The notes under the pieces were generated by a model, which saw only the letters and a list, made by a program, of their open reading frames with translations, was not told the DNA's origin and searched no databases. From an uncultured Clostridia bacterium (GTDB lineage: Bacteria > Bacillota > Clostridia > Oscillospirales > Oscillospiraceae): a DNA stretch of 64,000 nt. The DNA is taken from NCBI GenBank assembly GCA_946531435.1, contig CAMNAO010000002.1:62001-126000 (forward strand), in the 5' to 3' direction. The first letter of the stretch is position 1; each line of letters begins with the position of its first letter. This document shows, piece after piece, positions 8,576 to 16,523 of the stretch. A program made the translations under genes and the position numbers.

Positions 8576-10957
8576 ATGGCTGAAATCAAAATCGCCCTTG
8601 CCGGCAACCCGAACTCCGGCAAGACGACCATGTTCAACGACCTGACCGGTTCCAATCAGTATGTTGGCAACTGGCCCGGCGTCACGGTCGAAAAGAAAGA
8701 GGGCAAGCTGAAGGGCAACAAGGATGTTACCATTCAGGACCTGCCCGGCATCTACTCCCTCTCTCCCTATACCCTGGAGGAAGTGGTGGCCAGAAACTAC
8801 CTGGTCAGTGAGAAGCCCGACGCCATCATCAACATCGTGGATGGCACCAACATTGAGCGTAACCTCTACCTGACTACTCAGCTCATCGAGCTGGGCATCC
8901 CCGTGGTGGTGGCTGTGAACATGATGGACCTCGTCCGCAAGAACGGGGATGAGATCAATGTTCAGAAGCTGGCCGCGGAGCTGGGCTGCGAGATCGTGGA
9001 GACCTCTGCTCTGAAGGGAGAGGGAAGTCTGAAGGCCGCGGAGAAGGCCGTCGCCCTTGCCAAGGCCAAGAAGGCCACGACGCTGCCCTCCGTCTTTGGC
9101 GGCAGCGTTGAGCATGCCATCGCCCACATCGAGGAGAGCATCGAGAACAAGGTGGATCCGCAGTTCGTCCGCTGGTATGCCGTGAAGGTCTTCGAGCGGG
9201 ATGAAAAGGTGGCCCAGGATCTCAAGCTGGATAAGGCCACCATGGACCACATCGAGGAGCATATCAAGGACTGCGAGAAAGAGATGGATGACGATGCCGA
9301 GAGCATCATCACCAATCAGCGCTATACGTACATTCAGAAGGTGGTCGGCAAGACGGTCAAAAAGAAAGCCGCCAAGAACGCCATGTCCACCTCCGACAAG
9401 ATCGACCGCATCGTGACCAACCGCTGGCTGGGCCTGCCCATCTTCATTCTGGTGATGGTCTGCGTCTACGCCATCGCCATGGGCGGCTGGAGCGTCTCCC
9501 TGGGCACCAACCTGACCGACTGGGCCAACGACGGCCTCTTCGGCGACGGCTGGTTCATCTCCGGCGGCGGCGACGAGTGGGATGACGCCGTGGGCGAGTT
9601 TGAAGCTGCCTCCGCTGTCATCGAGGCCTATGAGGCCGGTGAAGACACCGCCTACCTCCTGGATGGCGACACCGGCGAGACCGAGGAGATCGAGGTCAAC
9701 GAGGAGTCCTACAAGGAGGCTCTGGCTGTTGAGGAGCCCGATCCCGCCGACTTCGGCACCTGGGTGCCCGGCATCCCCGCCCTTCTGGACAAGGTCCTCT
9801 GCGATGAGGAAGGCGAACCCCGGATCCCCGATTGGCTCTATGGCCTCATCATGGACGGCATCGTGGCCGGCGTCGGCGCCGTGCTGGGCTTCGTTCCCCA
9901 GATGCTGGTCCTGTTCCTGCTGCTGGCCATCTTGGAGGATATCGGCTACATGGCCCGTGTGGCTTTCGTTATGGACCGTATCTTCCGCGGCTTCGGCCTT
10001 AGCGGCAAGAGCTTCATCCCCCTCTTGGTGGCTACCGGCTGCGGCATCCCCGGTCTGATGAGCTCCCGTACCATTGAGAATGACCGTGACCGCAAGCTGA
10101 CCCTGATGACCACCACCTTTATGCCCTGCGGCGCCAAGCTGCCCATCATCGCCCTCTTTGCGGGCGCTCTCTTCGGCGGTTCCGCCTGGGTCTCTGTCTC
10201 CGCTTATTTCATCGGCATGGCCTCCGTTATCCTCTCCGGTATCATGCTGAAGAAGTTCAAAGCCTTTGCCGGCGATCCCGCTCCCTTCGTTATGGAGCTT
10301 CCCGCCTACCATGTGCCCTCCGCCAAGAACGTGCTGCGTGCCACCTGGGAGCGCGGCTGGTCCTTCATCAAGCGTGCCGGCAGCGTGATCGTGGTTTCCT
10401 CCATCATCATCTGGTTCCTCTCCAGCTATGGCGTCCAGGACGGCGTCTTCGGCGCTGTTGAGGATTCCGACGTGTCCCTCCTGGGCATTGTCGGCGCGGC
10501 CATCAGCTTCATCTTCAAGCCCCTGGGCTTCGGCAACTGGCAGGCCACCGTGGCCACCATCACCGGCCTTGTGGCCAAGGAAGAGGTCGTGGGCACCATG
10601 GGCGTCCTGTATCCGGGCAACCTGTATCGGGAGATGGCTGCCAATTACACCAGTATCGCCGGCTACAGCTTCATGGTCTTCAACCTGCTCTGCGCCCCCT
10701 GCTTTGCGGCCATCGGCGCCATCAAGCGCGAGATGAACAACGTGAAGTGGACACTGGGTGCTGTGGGTTACATGTGCGCCTGGGCCTATGTGGTTGCTCT
10801 GATTGTCTATAACCTGATCGGCCTCTTCTTCGGCGTCAGCTTCAGCTTCTGGACCGTGGTTGCCATGGTTGTCCTTGCCTGCCTCATTTATCTTGTGGTT
10901 CGCAAGAATCCCTATGATGAGAACCATCTCACCATCAAGGAGAAGGTGGCGGTATGA
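8576..10957 (+). CDS. feoB: Ferrous iron transporter B
   Basis: Membrane GTPase-gated Fe(II) importer, 793 residues. The N-terminal G domain has GNPNSGKTTMF (residues 10-20), the DLPGIYSL switch region, NMMD and ETSALKGEG. The helical GDI-like domain follows, then membrane Gate domains with the conserved CGIPGLMSSRTIEN and MPCGAKLP stretches. Unusual: between the first membrane helix and the next there is an acidic insert of about 80 residues (around 320-405, rich in Glu and Asp), probably outside the membrane. The stop overlaps the next gene by 4 bp. Confidence 0.97.
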   Translation: MAEIKIALAGNPNSGKTTMFNDLTGSNQYVGNWPGVTVEKKEGKLKGNKDVTIQDLPGIYSLSPYTLEEVVARNYLVSEKPDAIINIVDGTNIERNLYLTTQLIELGIPVVVAVNMMDLVRKNGDEINVQKLAAELGCEIVETSALKGEGSLKAAEKAVALAKAKKATTLPSVFGGSVEHAIAHIEESIENKVDPQFVRWYAVKVFERDEKVAQDLKLDKATMDHIEEHIKDCEKEMDDDAESIITNQRYTYIQKVVGKTVKKKAAKNAMSTSDKIDRIVTNRWLGLPIFILVMVCVYAIAMGGWSVSLGTNLTDWANDGLFGDGWFISGGGDEWDDAVGEFEAASAVIEAYEAGEDTAYLLDGDTGETEEIEVNEESYKEALAVEEPDPADFGTWVPGIPALLDKVLCDEEGEPRIPDWLYGLIMDGIVAGVGAVLGFVPQMLVLFLLLAILEDIGYMARVAFVMDRIFRGFGLSGKSFIPLLVATGCGIPGLMSSRTIENDRDRKLTLMTTTFMPCGAKLPIIALFAGALFGGSAWVSVSAYFIGMASVILSGIMLKKFKAFAGDPAPFVMELPAYHVPSAKNVLRATWERGWSFIKRAGSVIVVSSIIIWFLSSYGVQDGVFGAVEDSDVSLLGIVGAAISFIFKPLGFGNWQATVATITGLVAKEEVVGTMGVLYPGNLYREMAANYTSIAGYSFMVFNLLCAPCFAAIGAIKREMNNVKWTLGAVGYMCAWAYVVALIVYNLIGLFFGVSFSFWTVVAMVVLACLIYLVVRKNPYDENHLTIKEKVAV

Positions 10958-11139
10958 TCGCCTTTTTCGCCGCCAACGGCTTGACCATTCTGGTGTTGGC
11001 CGTCGTTACCGGCCTGGTGGCCCTCTGCCTTCGGAATATCCTGCCCCGCAAGGGGCAGGCCCCCGGCTGTGCGGGCTGTGACCGCTGCGGCGGCGGAAGC
11101 TGCTCCGCCTGCTCCGGCAGCTGCGGAAAAGCGGTATAA
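10954..11139 (+). CDS. FeoB-associated Cys-rich membrane protein
   Basis: A 61-residue protein with one N-terminal membrane helix (IAFFAANGLTILVLAVVTGL) and a C-terminal tail with seven cysteines in CAGCDRCGGGSCSACSGSC. Proteins like this regularly sit after feoB in Firmicutes, in the role of FeoC-type partners. The ATG overlaps the feoB stop. The cysteines may bind iron or an Fe-S cluster; this is inference. Confidence 0.88.
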   Translation: MIAFFAANGLTILVLAVVTGLVALCLRNILPRKGQAPGCAGCDRCGGGSCSACSGSCGKAV

Positions 11140-11144
11140 GAAAG

Positions 11145-11170
11145 ACAGGGGGCGAAAGCCCCCTGTTTTA
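11145..11170 (+). terminator. Terminator of the feo operon
   Basis: ACAGGGGGC-GAAA-GCCCCCTGT stem-loop (11145-11166) followed by ttta, 5 bp after the Cys-rich gene. Confidence 0.8.
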
Positions 11171-11189
11171 TCGGAAAGAAGGATGCGCT

Positions 11190-11444
11190 ATGGTAAAAAC
11201 AACCTTAAAAATCGACGGTATGGCCTGCACCATGTGTGAGAGCCATGTGAACGACGCCGTGCGGAAGGCGGTGGATCCTCAAAAGGTCAGCTCCTCCTAT
11301 AAAAAAGGGGAGACGGAGATCCTGTCCAGGGAGGCCTTGGATGAGGAAAAGCTCCGCGGGGCCATTGAGGCCACAGGCTATCATGTGCTTGCCGTAAAGA
11401 GCGAGCCCTATGAGAAAAAAGGCTTTCTCGGCCTTTTCCATTGA
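11190..11444 (+). CDS. Heavy-metal-associated (HMA) domain protein
   Basis: An 84-residue cytosolic protein with one HMA ferredoxin-like fold. The metal-binding motif is MACTMCESH (residues 10-18), close to the CopZ/ATPase MxCxxC pattern. The frame and ribosome site (ggaaagaaggatgcgct) are clear. It lies just behind the feo terminator, so it may be transcribed by read-through or separately. Metal identity (copper, zinc or other) is not decided by sequence. Confidence 0.85.
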   Translation: MVKTTLKIDGMACTMCESHVNDAVRKAVDPQKVSSSYKKGETEILSREALDEEKLRGAIEATGYHVLAVKSEPYEKKGFLGLFH

Positions 11445-11475
11445 AGCCGGTAAAAACCGGGGCATAGATCCATAA

Positions 11476-11507
11476 AAGGATCCTCCAAAACGGAGGATCC
11501 TTAAAAT
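11476..11507 (+). terminator. Hairpin after HMA gene
   Basis: AAGGATCCTCC paired with GGAGGATCCTT around a 5-nt loop, followed by a weak aaaattt run. Confidence 0.65.
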
Positions 11508-11589
11508 TTACAAAACCTTCAAAAATGATGGTGTATAATACTGAATTATATGGGATATCCCCTATGGCCTGAGAAAGAAGGCGTATGAA

Positions 11590-12372
11590 GTGGCGGAAGC
11601 AAAAAAGAAGATTTCTCCTCTCTATCGTTTGGTGGAATCGGCAGTACGGTTCTTTTACCCGAAGATGGAGCTTGTGGGGCTGAATAACCTGCCGGAGGGA
11701 CCCTCGGTCATCGTGGGCAACCATACCCAGATGAACGGCCCCATTGTGGGTCAGCTCTACATCCCCGGCAACCGCTATATCTGGTGCGCCGGTCAGATGA
11801 TGGAGGCGAAGGAGGTCCCCGGCTATGCCTATCAGGATTTCTGGTCCCAGAAGCCCAAGGCGACCCGCTGGCTTTACCGGATCCTGGCCTATCTCATTAC
11901 GCCCCTTGCCGTTCTGATTTTCAACAACGCCGCCACCATCCCGGTCTACCGGGATAACCGGATGCTGACCACCTTCCGCCTCTCACTGGAGAAGCTGAAG
12001 GAGGGGGCGCGGATCGTCATTTTCCCGGAGCACGATGTGAAGGGAAACAACATCCTCTATGAGATGGAGGACGGTTTCGTCAGCCTGGCCCGGATGTATT
12101 ATCGCAGCACCGGGGAGAAGCTTCGCTTCGCCCCCATGTATATCGCGCCCCGGCTGAAAAAGGTCCTTTTTGGGGAGCCGGTCACCTTCGACCCCTCTCG
12201 CCCCATTGAGGAGGAGCGGCAGCGGATCACCCGGGAGATGACGGAGCGCATCACTGCCATGGCGGTGGCGCTGCCCCGACATCGTGTGGTCCCTTACAGG
12301 AACATTCCCAAGCGGCTTTACCCCTATAACACCGTAAGTGAGGATAAGAATCATGAGACGACCCGTGGTTGA
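11590..12372 (+). CDS. LPLAT-like (PlsC-type) acyltransferase
   Basis: A 260-residue protein resembling 1-acylglycerol-3-phosphate acyltransferases. GNHTQMNGP near residue 43 stands in the position of the NHxxxxD motif but lacks the aspartate, and IFPEHD near 143 replaces the usual FPEG. The acyl-transfer histidine is present, so activity is possible but substrate is unclear. A GTG start after agaaggcgtatgaa is chosen. The next gene overlaps by 20 bp and encodes a PAP2-like membrane protein; the pair plausibly handles lipid head groups or acylation. Confidence 0.72.
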   Translation: MAEAKKKISPLYRLVESAVRFFYPKMELVGLNNLPEGPSVIVGNHTQMNGPIVGQLYIPGNRYIWCAGQMMEAKEVPGYAYQDFWSQKPKATRWLYRILAYLITPLAVLIFNNAATIPVYRDNRMLTTFRLSLEKLKEGARIVIFPEHDVKGNNILYEMEDGFVSLARMYYRSTGEKLRFAPMYIAPRLKKVLFGEPVTFDPSRPIEEERQRITREMTERITAMAVALPRHRVVPYRNIPKRLYPYNTVSEDKNHETTRG

Positions 12373-13075
12373 TCTGAGAAAATTTCGATTTCGGAAGCTG
12401 AATGACCCGGAGTTTCGGCATCTCAAATGGCTGGGCGGCTGGCTTTTCTACTTTTCCATGTATTTCATCACGGAGAATCTGATCCCGGTGTCGGCCTGCC
12501 ATCCCATGCACATGGCGTTGGATGATCTCATCCCCTTCTGCGAGTATTTTGTCATTCCCTATGTGTTCTGGTATGTACTCTGCTTCGGATCCCTTCTGTA
12601 CTACGGGATTTATGATCCCAAAAGGTTTACCGACCTGCAGAAATTCATCATCATCACCCAGGTCATTGCCATGACCACCTATATCCTCTATCCCAGCCGC
12701 CAGGATCTGCGTCCGGAGACCTTTGAGCACCACAATCTCTGCACCCTGATCCTCACCGGCCTATACGCCTTTGATACCTCAACCGGCGTCTGCCCCTCTC
12801 TCCATGTGGCCTATTCCCTGGGCATCGCCTCGGTCTTTTTGAAGGATAAAGAGGCCCCGCGCTGGTGGAAGGTCTTGCTGGTCTTCCTGGTGATCCTGAT
12901 CAGCCTTGCCACCACCTTTGTCAAGCAGCATTCCATGGTGGATGTGCTGGCGGCAATTCCCGTGGGCATTGTTGCGGAAATCCTGGTTTACGGCAAAAGC
13001 TACTGGCTGCCGAAGCTGACGGGAAAGACCGACCGTTCGGATTTCGATGCCCGGACGGCTGACGGCAGGAAATAA
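12353..13075 (+). CDS. PAP2-like membrane phosphatase
   Basis: A 240-residue protein with about six membrane segments. PAP2 motif 2 appears as CPSLHVAYS and motif 3 as KQHSMVDVL, in an arrangement reminiscent of inositolphosphotransferase-type (Aur1-like) PAP2 proteins. The first PAP2 motif is not obvious. The start is the ATG at 12353, 9 bases after a gagg site; a GTG 15 bases earlier lies on that site. It overlaps the acyltransferase gene, suggesting an operon acting on lipid phosphates. Confidence 0.75.
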   Translation: MRRPVVDLRKFRFRKLNDPEFRHLKWLGGWLFYFSMYFITENLIPVSACHPMHMALDDLIPFCEYFVIPYVFWYVLCFGSLLYYGIYDPKRFTDLQKFIIITQVIAMTTYILYPSRQDLRPETFEHHNLCTLILTGLYAFDTSTGVCPSLHVAYSLGIASVFLKDKEAPRWWKVLLVFLVILISLATTFVKQHSMVDVLAAIPVGIVAEILVYGKSYWLPKLTGKTDRSDFDARTADGRK

Positions 13076-13082
13076 CAGGCAA

Positions 13083-13127
13083 AGAAGCGGAACCCCGCAC
13101 TGAATGCGGGACTCCGCTTTTGCTTTT
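13083..13127 (+). terminator. Terminator after PAP2-like gene
   Basis: AAGCGG and CCCGCA arms pair with TGCGGG and CCGCTT (13085-13119), followed by ttgctttt. Confidence 0.8.
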
Positions 13128-13171
13128 GGGTTTTGGACTGTGTATCTTCTCCGACCGAAAAGGAGCTCCTA

Positions 13172-13200
13172 TTGACGGGGACACAAAGATGCTTTAGGAT
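13172..13200 (+). promoter_or_regulatory. Probable promoter of aldo/keto reductase
   Basis: TTGACG (13172-13177), 17-bp spacer, TAGGAT (13195-13200). It sits about 70 bp before the start codon at 13271. Confidence 0.5.
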
Positions 13201-13270
13201 AGGAGAGGACATTGGGAAGAGGCGTATCGGGGCTTTCCGTCCGGGAAGCCCCGTAATGGGAGGAGGAGCC

Positions 13271-14452
13271 ATGCAGTACAGAAAGGACAGACAGGGAGAG
13301 GAGCTCTCGGTCCTGGGCTACGGCTGTATGCGCTTCAGCCGCAAGGGCGGCGGGATCGACCTTGAGAAGGCGGAGAAGGAGATCCTGGAGGCCTATAAGG
13401 CCGGGGTCAACTATTTCGATACCGCCTATATCTACCCCGGCAGCGAGGCCGCTCTGGGGGAGATCCTGGAGCGCAATCACCTGCGGGAGAAGGTCAAGAT
13501 CGCCACCAAGCTGCCCCAGTATCTGGTGACCGGCAGGCCTGCCCTGGACCGCTATTTCCAGGAGGAGCTCAGCCGTCTTCGGACCGACCGCGTGGACTAC
13601 TACCTGATGCACCACCTGACGGATATCGCCATGTGGGAGAAGCTGAAAAAGGTGGGGATCCTGGACTGGATCCGGGAGAAAAAGGAGAGCGGCAGGATCC
13701 GGAACATCGGCTTCAGCTACCACGGCAATACCGAGGGCTTCTTGAAGATCCTGGAGGACTATGACTGGGACTTCTGCCAGATCCAGTATAACTACTTTGA
13801 TGAGTACGCCCAGGCGGGTGTGGACGGGCTCAGGGCCGCGGCGGAGAAGGGGATCCCCGTTGTGATCATGGAGCCCCTCCGGGGCGGCAAGCTGGTAAAC
13901 ATGCTCCCCGAGGGGGCCAGGAAGGTTATGGCGGACAGCGGCCGGGACTGGACGCCGGCGGAATGGGGCTTTCGCTGGCTCTTCAACCAGCCGGAGGTCA
14001 CGGTGGTCCTCTCCGGCATGAACTCCCTGGAGATGGTGCGGGAAAACTGCCGTACCGCCTCAGAGGCCCGGGTGGGGGAGTTTACGGAGCGGGACTTTGC
14101 CGTCCTTCGTGAGGTGACTCAAAAAATCCGGGAGCGGGAGAAGGTGGGCTGTACCGGATGCCGGTATTGTATGCCCTGCCCCAAAGGGGTGGATATCCCT
14201 GGCGCTTTTCGCTGCTATAATGCAATGTACCTTGAATCCAAAAGCCAGGGCCGTTTCCAGTATGCCCAAACCGTAGGGCTTACGGCGGCGCCGGCCTTCC
14301 CAGACCAATGCATCGGCTGCGGAAAATGTGAGAGCCATTGCCCCCAGGGAATCCCCATTCGGGAAAAGCTGAAGGAGGCGGATCGAGCCCTCCGGCCTCT
14401 GCCCTATAAGCTGGGGATCCGGCTTGCGAGAAGGTTCATGCTACGGAAATAG
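13271..14452 (+). CDS. Aldo/keto reductase with C-terminal 2x[4Fe-4S] ferredoxin domain
   Basis: Predicted NAD(P)H-linked oxidoreductase of 393 residues. The aldo/keto reductase barrel has the catalytic Asp/Tyr in FDTAYIYPGSE, Lys in ATKLP and His in YYLMHHL. After the barrel, CTGCRYCMPCPKG (about 293) and CIGCGKCESHCPQG (about 347) form two [4Fe-4S] sites. This fusion is common in anaerobes and suggests electron exchange with ferredoxin. The start is the ATG at 13271 after gggaggaggagcc; the open frame further upstream carries the promoter. It ends at a terminator shared with yaaT. Confidence 0.9.
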   Translation: MQYRKDRQGEELSVLGYGCMRFSRKGGGIDLEKAEKEILEAYKAGVNYFDTAYIYPGSEAALGEILERNHLREKVKIATKLPQYLVTGRPALDRYFQEELSRLRTDRVDYYLMHHLTDIAMWEKLKKVGILDWIREKKESGRIRNIGFSYHGNTEGFLKILEDYDWDFCQIQYNYFDEYAQAGVDGLRAAAEKGIPVVIMEPLRGGKLVNMLPEGARKVMADSGRDWTPAEWGFRWLFNQPEVTVVLSGMNSLEMVRENCRTASEARVGEFTERDFAVLREVTQKIREREKVGCTGCRYCMPCPKGVDIPGAFRCYNAMYLESKSQGRFQYAQTVGLTAAPAFPDQCIGCGKCESHCPQGIPIREKLKEADRALRPLPYKLGIRLARRFMLRK

Positions 14453-14460
14453 AGACATAA

Positions 14461-14491
14461 TCAAAACCACGCGTTTTACGCGTGGTTTTGA
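14461..14491. terminator. Bidirectional terminator between convergent genes
   Basis: TCAAAACCACGCG-tttta-CGCGTGGTTTTGA, a 13-bp perfect stem with T-rich runs on both strands, between the aldo/keto reductase (+) and yaaT (-). Confidence 0.88.
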
Positions 14492-14503
14492 TTATATACA
14501 TTC

Positions 14504-15733
14504 TTATGCGTTGCCGCCCTCTTTGCCGCCGCTCTCCTTTGGATTTGAGCTTCTGCGGCGATTGCGGCTGCGGCTGCGCTGCCCGCCCTCCTCGGGACGC
14601 TTGGCGGAGGGCTGTGTGTTTTGTTGGACACTCTCTTTGGGCTTATCATTCCGTTCGTTGGAGGCGGCTTTGCCGGAACGGCGGCGGCTGCTTCCGCTGT
14701 TGCCCTTCTGCTGGCTTTGCTGGGGGCGGGCCTGGGAGTTGGATTTCTGCTCCCTGGTATCCTGATCCCGGCTTCGCTGCTCTTCCTTGGCCTTGCGCTC
14801 CAGCTCCGCACGCATCTCCGCCGTACGGCGCATCCGTGCGGCAGTCCGGCGGGCTTCCGCCTCTTCGTCAGCGGCGGCTTTCTCGGCGGCTCTGGCGGCT
14901 ACGTATTCCGCCCGCTTGGCCTTGCCGCCCAGTACCTCCACCTCATCTGCGGCAAAGGTTTTGATGGTGGTGGCGACGGGATCCTCCAGCCGCACCCGAA
15001 CGGTACTGCGCAGCAAATCCACGTCGATGACCGAGCCCTTACCGGCAGGGGTCTCAACGAAGGCGTCGACCTTGGGAACGTTGCGTACCAGCTCCTCGTA
15101 GGCCTCCTGCTCGTATTTGAGGCAGCACATCAGCCGTCCGCAGGTGCCTGAGATCTTGGTGGGATTCAGGGAGAGACCCTGGGTTTTTGCCATCTTGATG
15201 GAAACCGGCTGGAAATCATCCAGGAAAGTGGCGCAGCAGAAGGGCCGCCCGCAGATGCCGAGGCCGCCCAGCATCCGCGCATCATCCCGGACACCTACCT
15301 GACGCAGCTCGATGCGGGTATGAAAAACCCCTGCCAGCTCCTTGACCAGATCCCGGAAATCCACCCGGCCCTCGGAGGTGAAGAAAAACAGCAGCTTGGA
15401 GCCGTCGAAGCTGTACTCTGCGGAGATGAGCTTCATATCCAATCCCCGGCGGGCCACCTTTTCCCGGCAGAGGATCAGCGCCTCCGCCTCCTTCATACGG
15501 TTCTGGGCCATGACCTTCCGGTCACTTTCGTTGGCCACCCGGATCACCGGGCGCAGGGGAGGGATGATGGTATCGTCGGGCACCTCGTGGTTGCCGATGC
15601 TGCAGAGGGCGTATTCCAGCCCCTTGGAGGTCTCCACGATCACGTATTCACCTTTTTTAGCGGTGACGCCGTTGGGATCAAAATAATAATCCTTTCCGGT
15701 ATCTTTAAAACGAACGCTGATAACTTCAGCCAA
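14504..15733 (-). CDS. RicT/YaaT-like PSP1 domain protein
   Basis: 409-residue homologue of the RicT (YaaT) component of the RicAFT complex, which in Bacillus binds Fe-S clusters and promotes RNase Y-dependent mRNA maturation. The PSP1 domain covers about residues 1-235, with conserved cysteines in GLGICGRPFCC and GTCGRLMCC. The last ~140 residues are a low-complexity, Arg/Lys/Glu/Ser-rich tail, longer than in typical RicT and likely disordered. It is third in the minus-strand operon DUF1846-holB-yaaT, 14 bp after holB; the holB-yaaT order is widely conserved in Firmicutes. Confidence 0.88.
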   Translation of the reverse strand: MAEVISVRFKDTGKDYYFDPNGVTAKKGEYVIVETSKGLEYALCSIGNHEVPDDTIIPPLRPVIRVANESDRKVMAQNRMKEAEALILCREKVARRGLDMKLISAEYSFDGSKLLFFFTSEGRVDFRDLVKELAGVFHTRIELRQVGVRDDARMLGGLGICGRPFCCATFLDDFQPVSIKMAKTQGLSLNPTKISGTCGRLMCCLKYEQEAYEELVRNVPKVDAFVETPAGKGSVIDVDLLRSTVRVRLEDPVATTIKTFAADEVEVLGGKAKRAEYVAARAAEKAAADEEAEARRTAARMRRTAEMRAELERKAKEEQRSRDQDTREQKSNSQARPQQSQQKGNSGSSRRRSGKAASNERNDKPKESVQQNTQPSAKRPEEGGQRSRSRNRRRSSNPKESGGKEGGNA

Positions 15734-15747
15734 GAGATCACCTCATT

Positions 15748-16518
15748 TCAATGCGTGGGAAGGAGGGGAACGAACTCCTCCAGAAGCAGGCCGGCCAGGT
15801 TGCCGGCGGAGACGTTGACCGCCATGTAGTCATCAAGGCGGCGGAAGACCTCTATGATCTTCATCATGGGCTCAGGATCGCCGCCGGCCGCGGCTGTGGC
15901 CCGGAGCTCCTCCATTGCCAGCCGCTGCACATCCCGGGAGAGGTTGCTTAGATTCTCCCGGTAGCCCTTCTCTTTCTTGAGATCCAGCCGGAGGATGGCT
16001 TCGGCCAGGGCGAGGGCGTCTTTTCCCCGAAGAAGACGATAAAACTCCCGGGCATCGTCGCTGATGGCGTCCTCTTCCTCCTCCGAAACATCCGACAGCA
16101 GCACACAGCGGGAGCGCACCGTCTCCAAAAGCAGGTTGGGATTGGAGGCCACCAGAAGAAAGATCACGGCGGAGGGCGGCTCCTCCAGCACCTTCAAGAG
16201 GGCATTCTGCGCCTGTGGATTCATTTTGTCCGCGGGATCGATGATATATACCTTGCGATCGGCCTCGTTGGGGACCACGTAGGCATCGGCCCGGAGATTG
16301 CGGGCCTGATCCACCAGGATCCCGGCCTTGTCCTCCAGGCGGGAGATGGTGATGATATCCGGATGGATACCCGCCGCGGCCTTTCGGCAATGGCGGCAGC
16401 GGCCGCAGGGTCGGCCGGAGGACGCGTCACAGACGGCGGCGGCGGCAATACGTTTACTGAGAGCGGGAGCGCCGCTGCCGGTGAGAATATAGGCGTGGCT
16501 CAGTCGGTCAAAATCCAC
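15748..16518 (-). CDS. holB: DNA polymerase III delta-prime-like subunit
   Basis: Clamp-loader subunit, 256 residues, a short version of the usual ~320. Seen: CGRCRHC zinc module (about residue 39), the sensor-like KVYIIDPADKMNPQAQNALLKVLEEPP and SRCVLLS. The P-loop position reads GSGAPALSKR, with no GKT, so it is unlikely to hydrolyse ATP, as is known for delta-prime subunits. The start ATG lies 5 bp after the DUF1846 stop. Proximity to yaaT supports the holB assignment. Confidence 0.85.
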   Translation of the reverse strand: MDFDRLSHAYILTGSGAPALSKRIAAAAVCDASSGRPCGRCRHCRKAAAGIHPDIITISRLEDKAGILVDQARNLRADAYVVPNEADRKVYIIDPADKMNPQAQNALLKVLEEPPSAVIFLLVASNPNLLLETVRSRCVLLSDVSEEEEDAISDDAREFYRLLRGKDALALAEAILRLDLKKEKGYRENLSNLSRDVQRLAMEELRATAAAGGDPEPMMKIIEVFRRLDDYMAVNVSAGNLAGLLLEEFVPLLPTH

Positions 16519-16523
16519 GGCGC

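Noticed and set aside
8240..10927. 895-codon open frame antisense to feoB
   Set aside because: Shadow of a GC-rich gene; composition is low-complexity Gly/His/Asp, with no family pattern, while the plus strand is unmistakably feoB.
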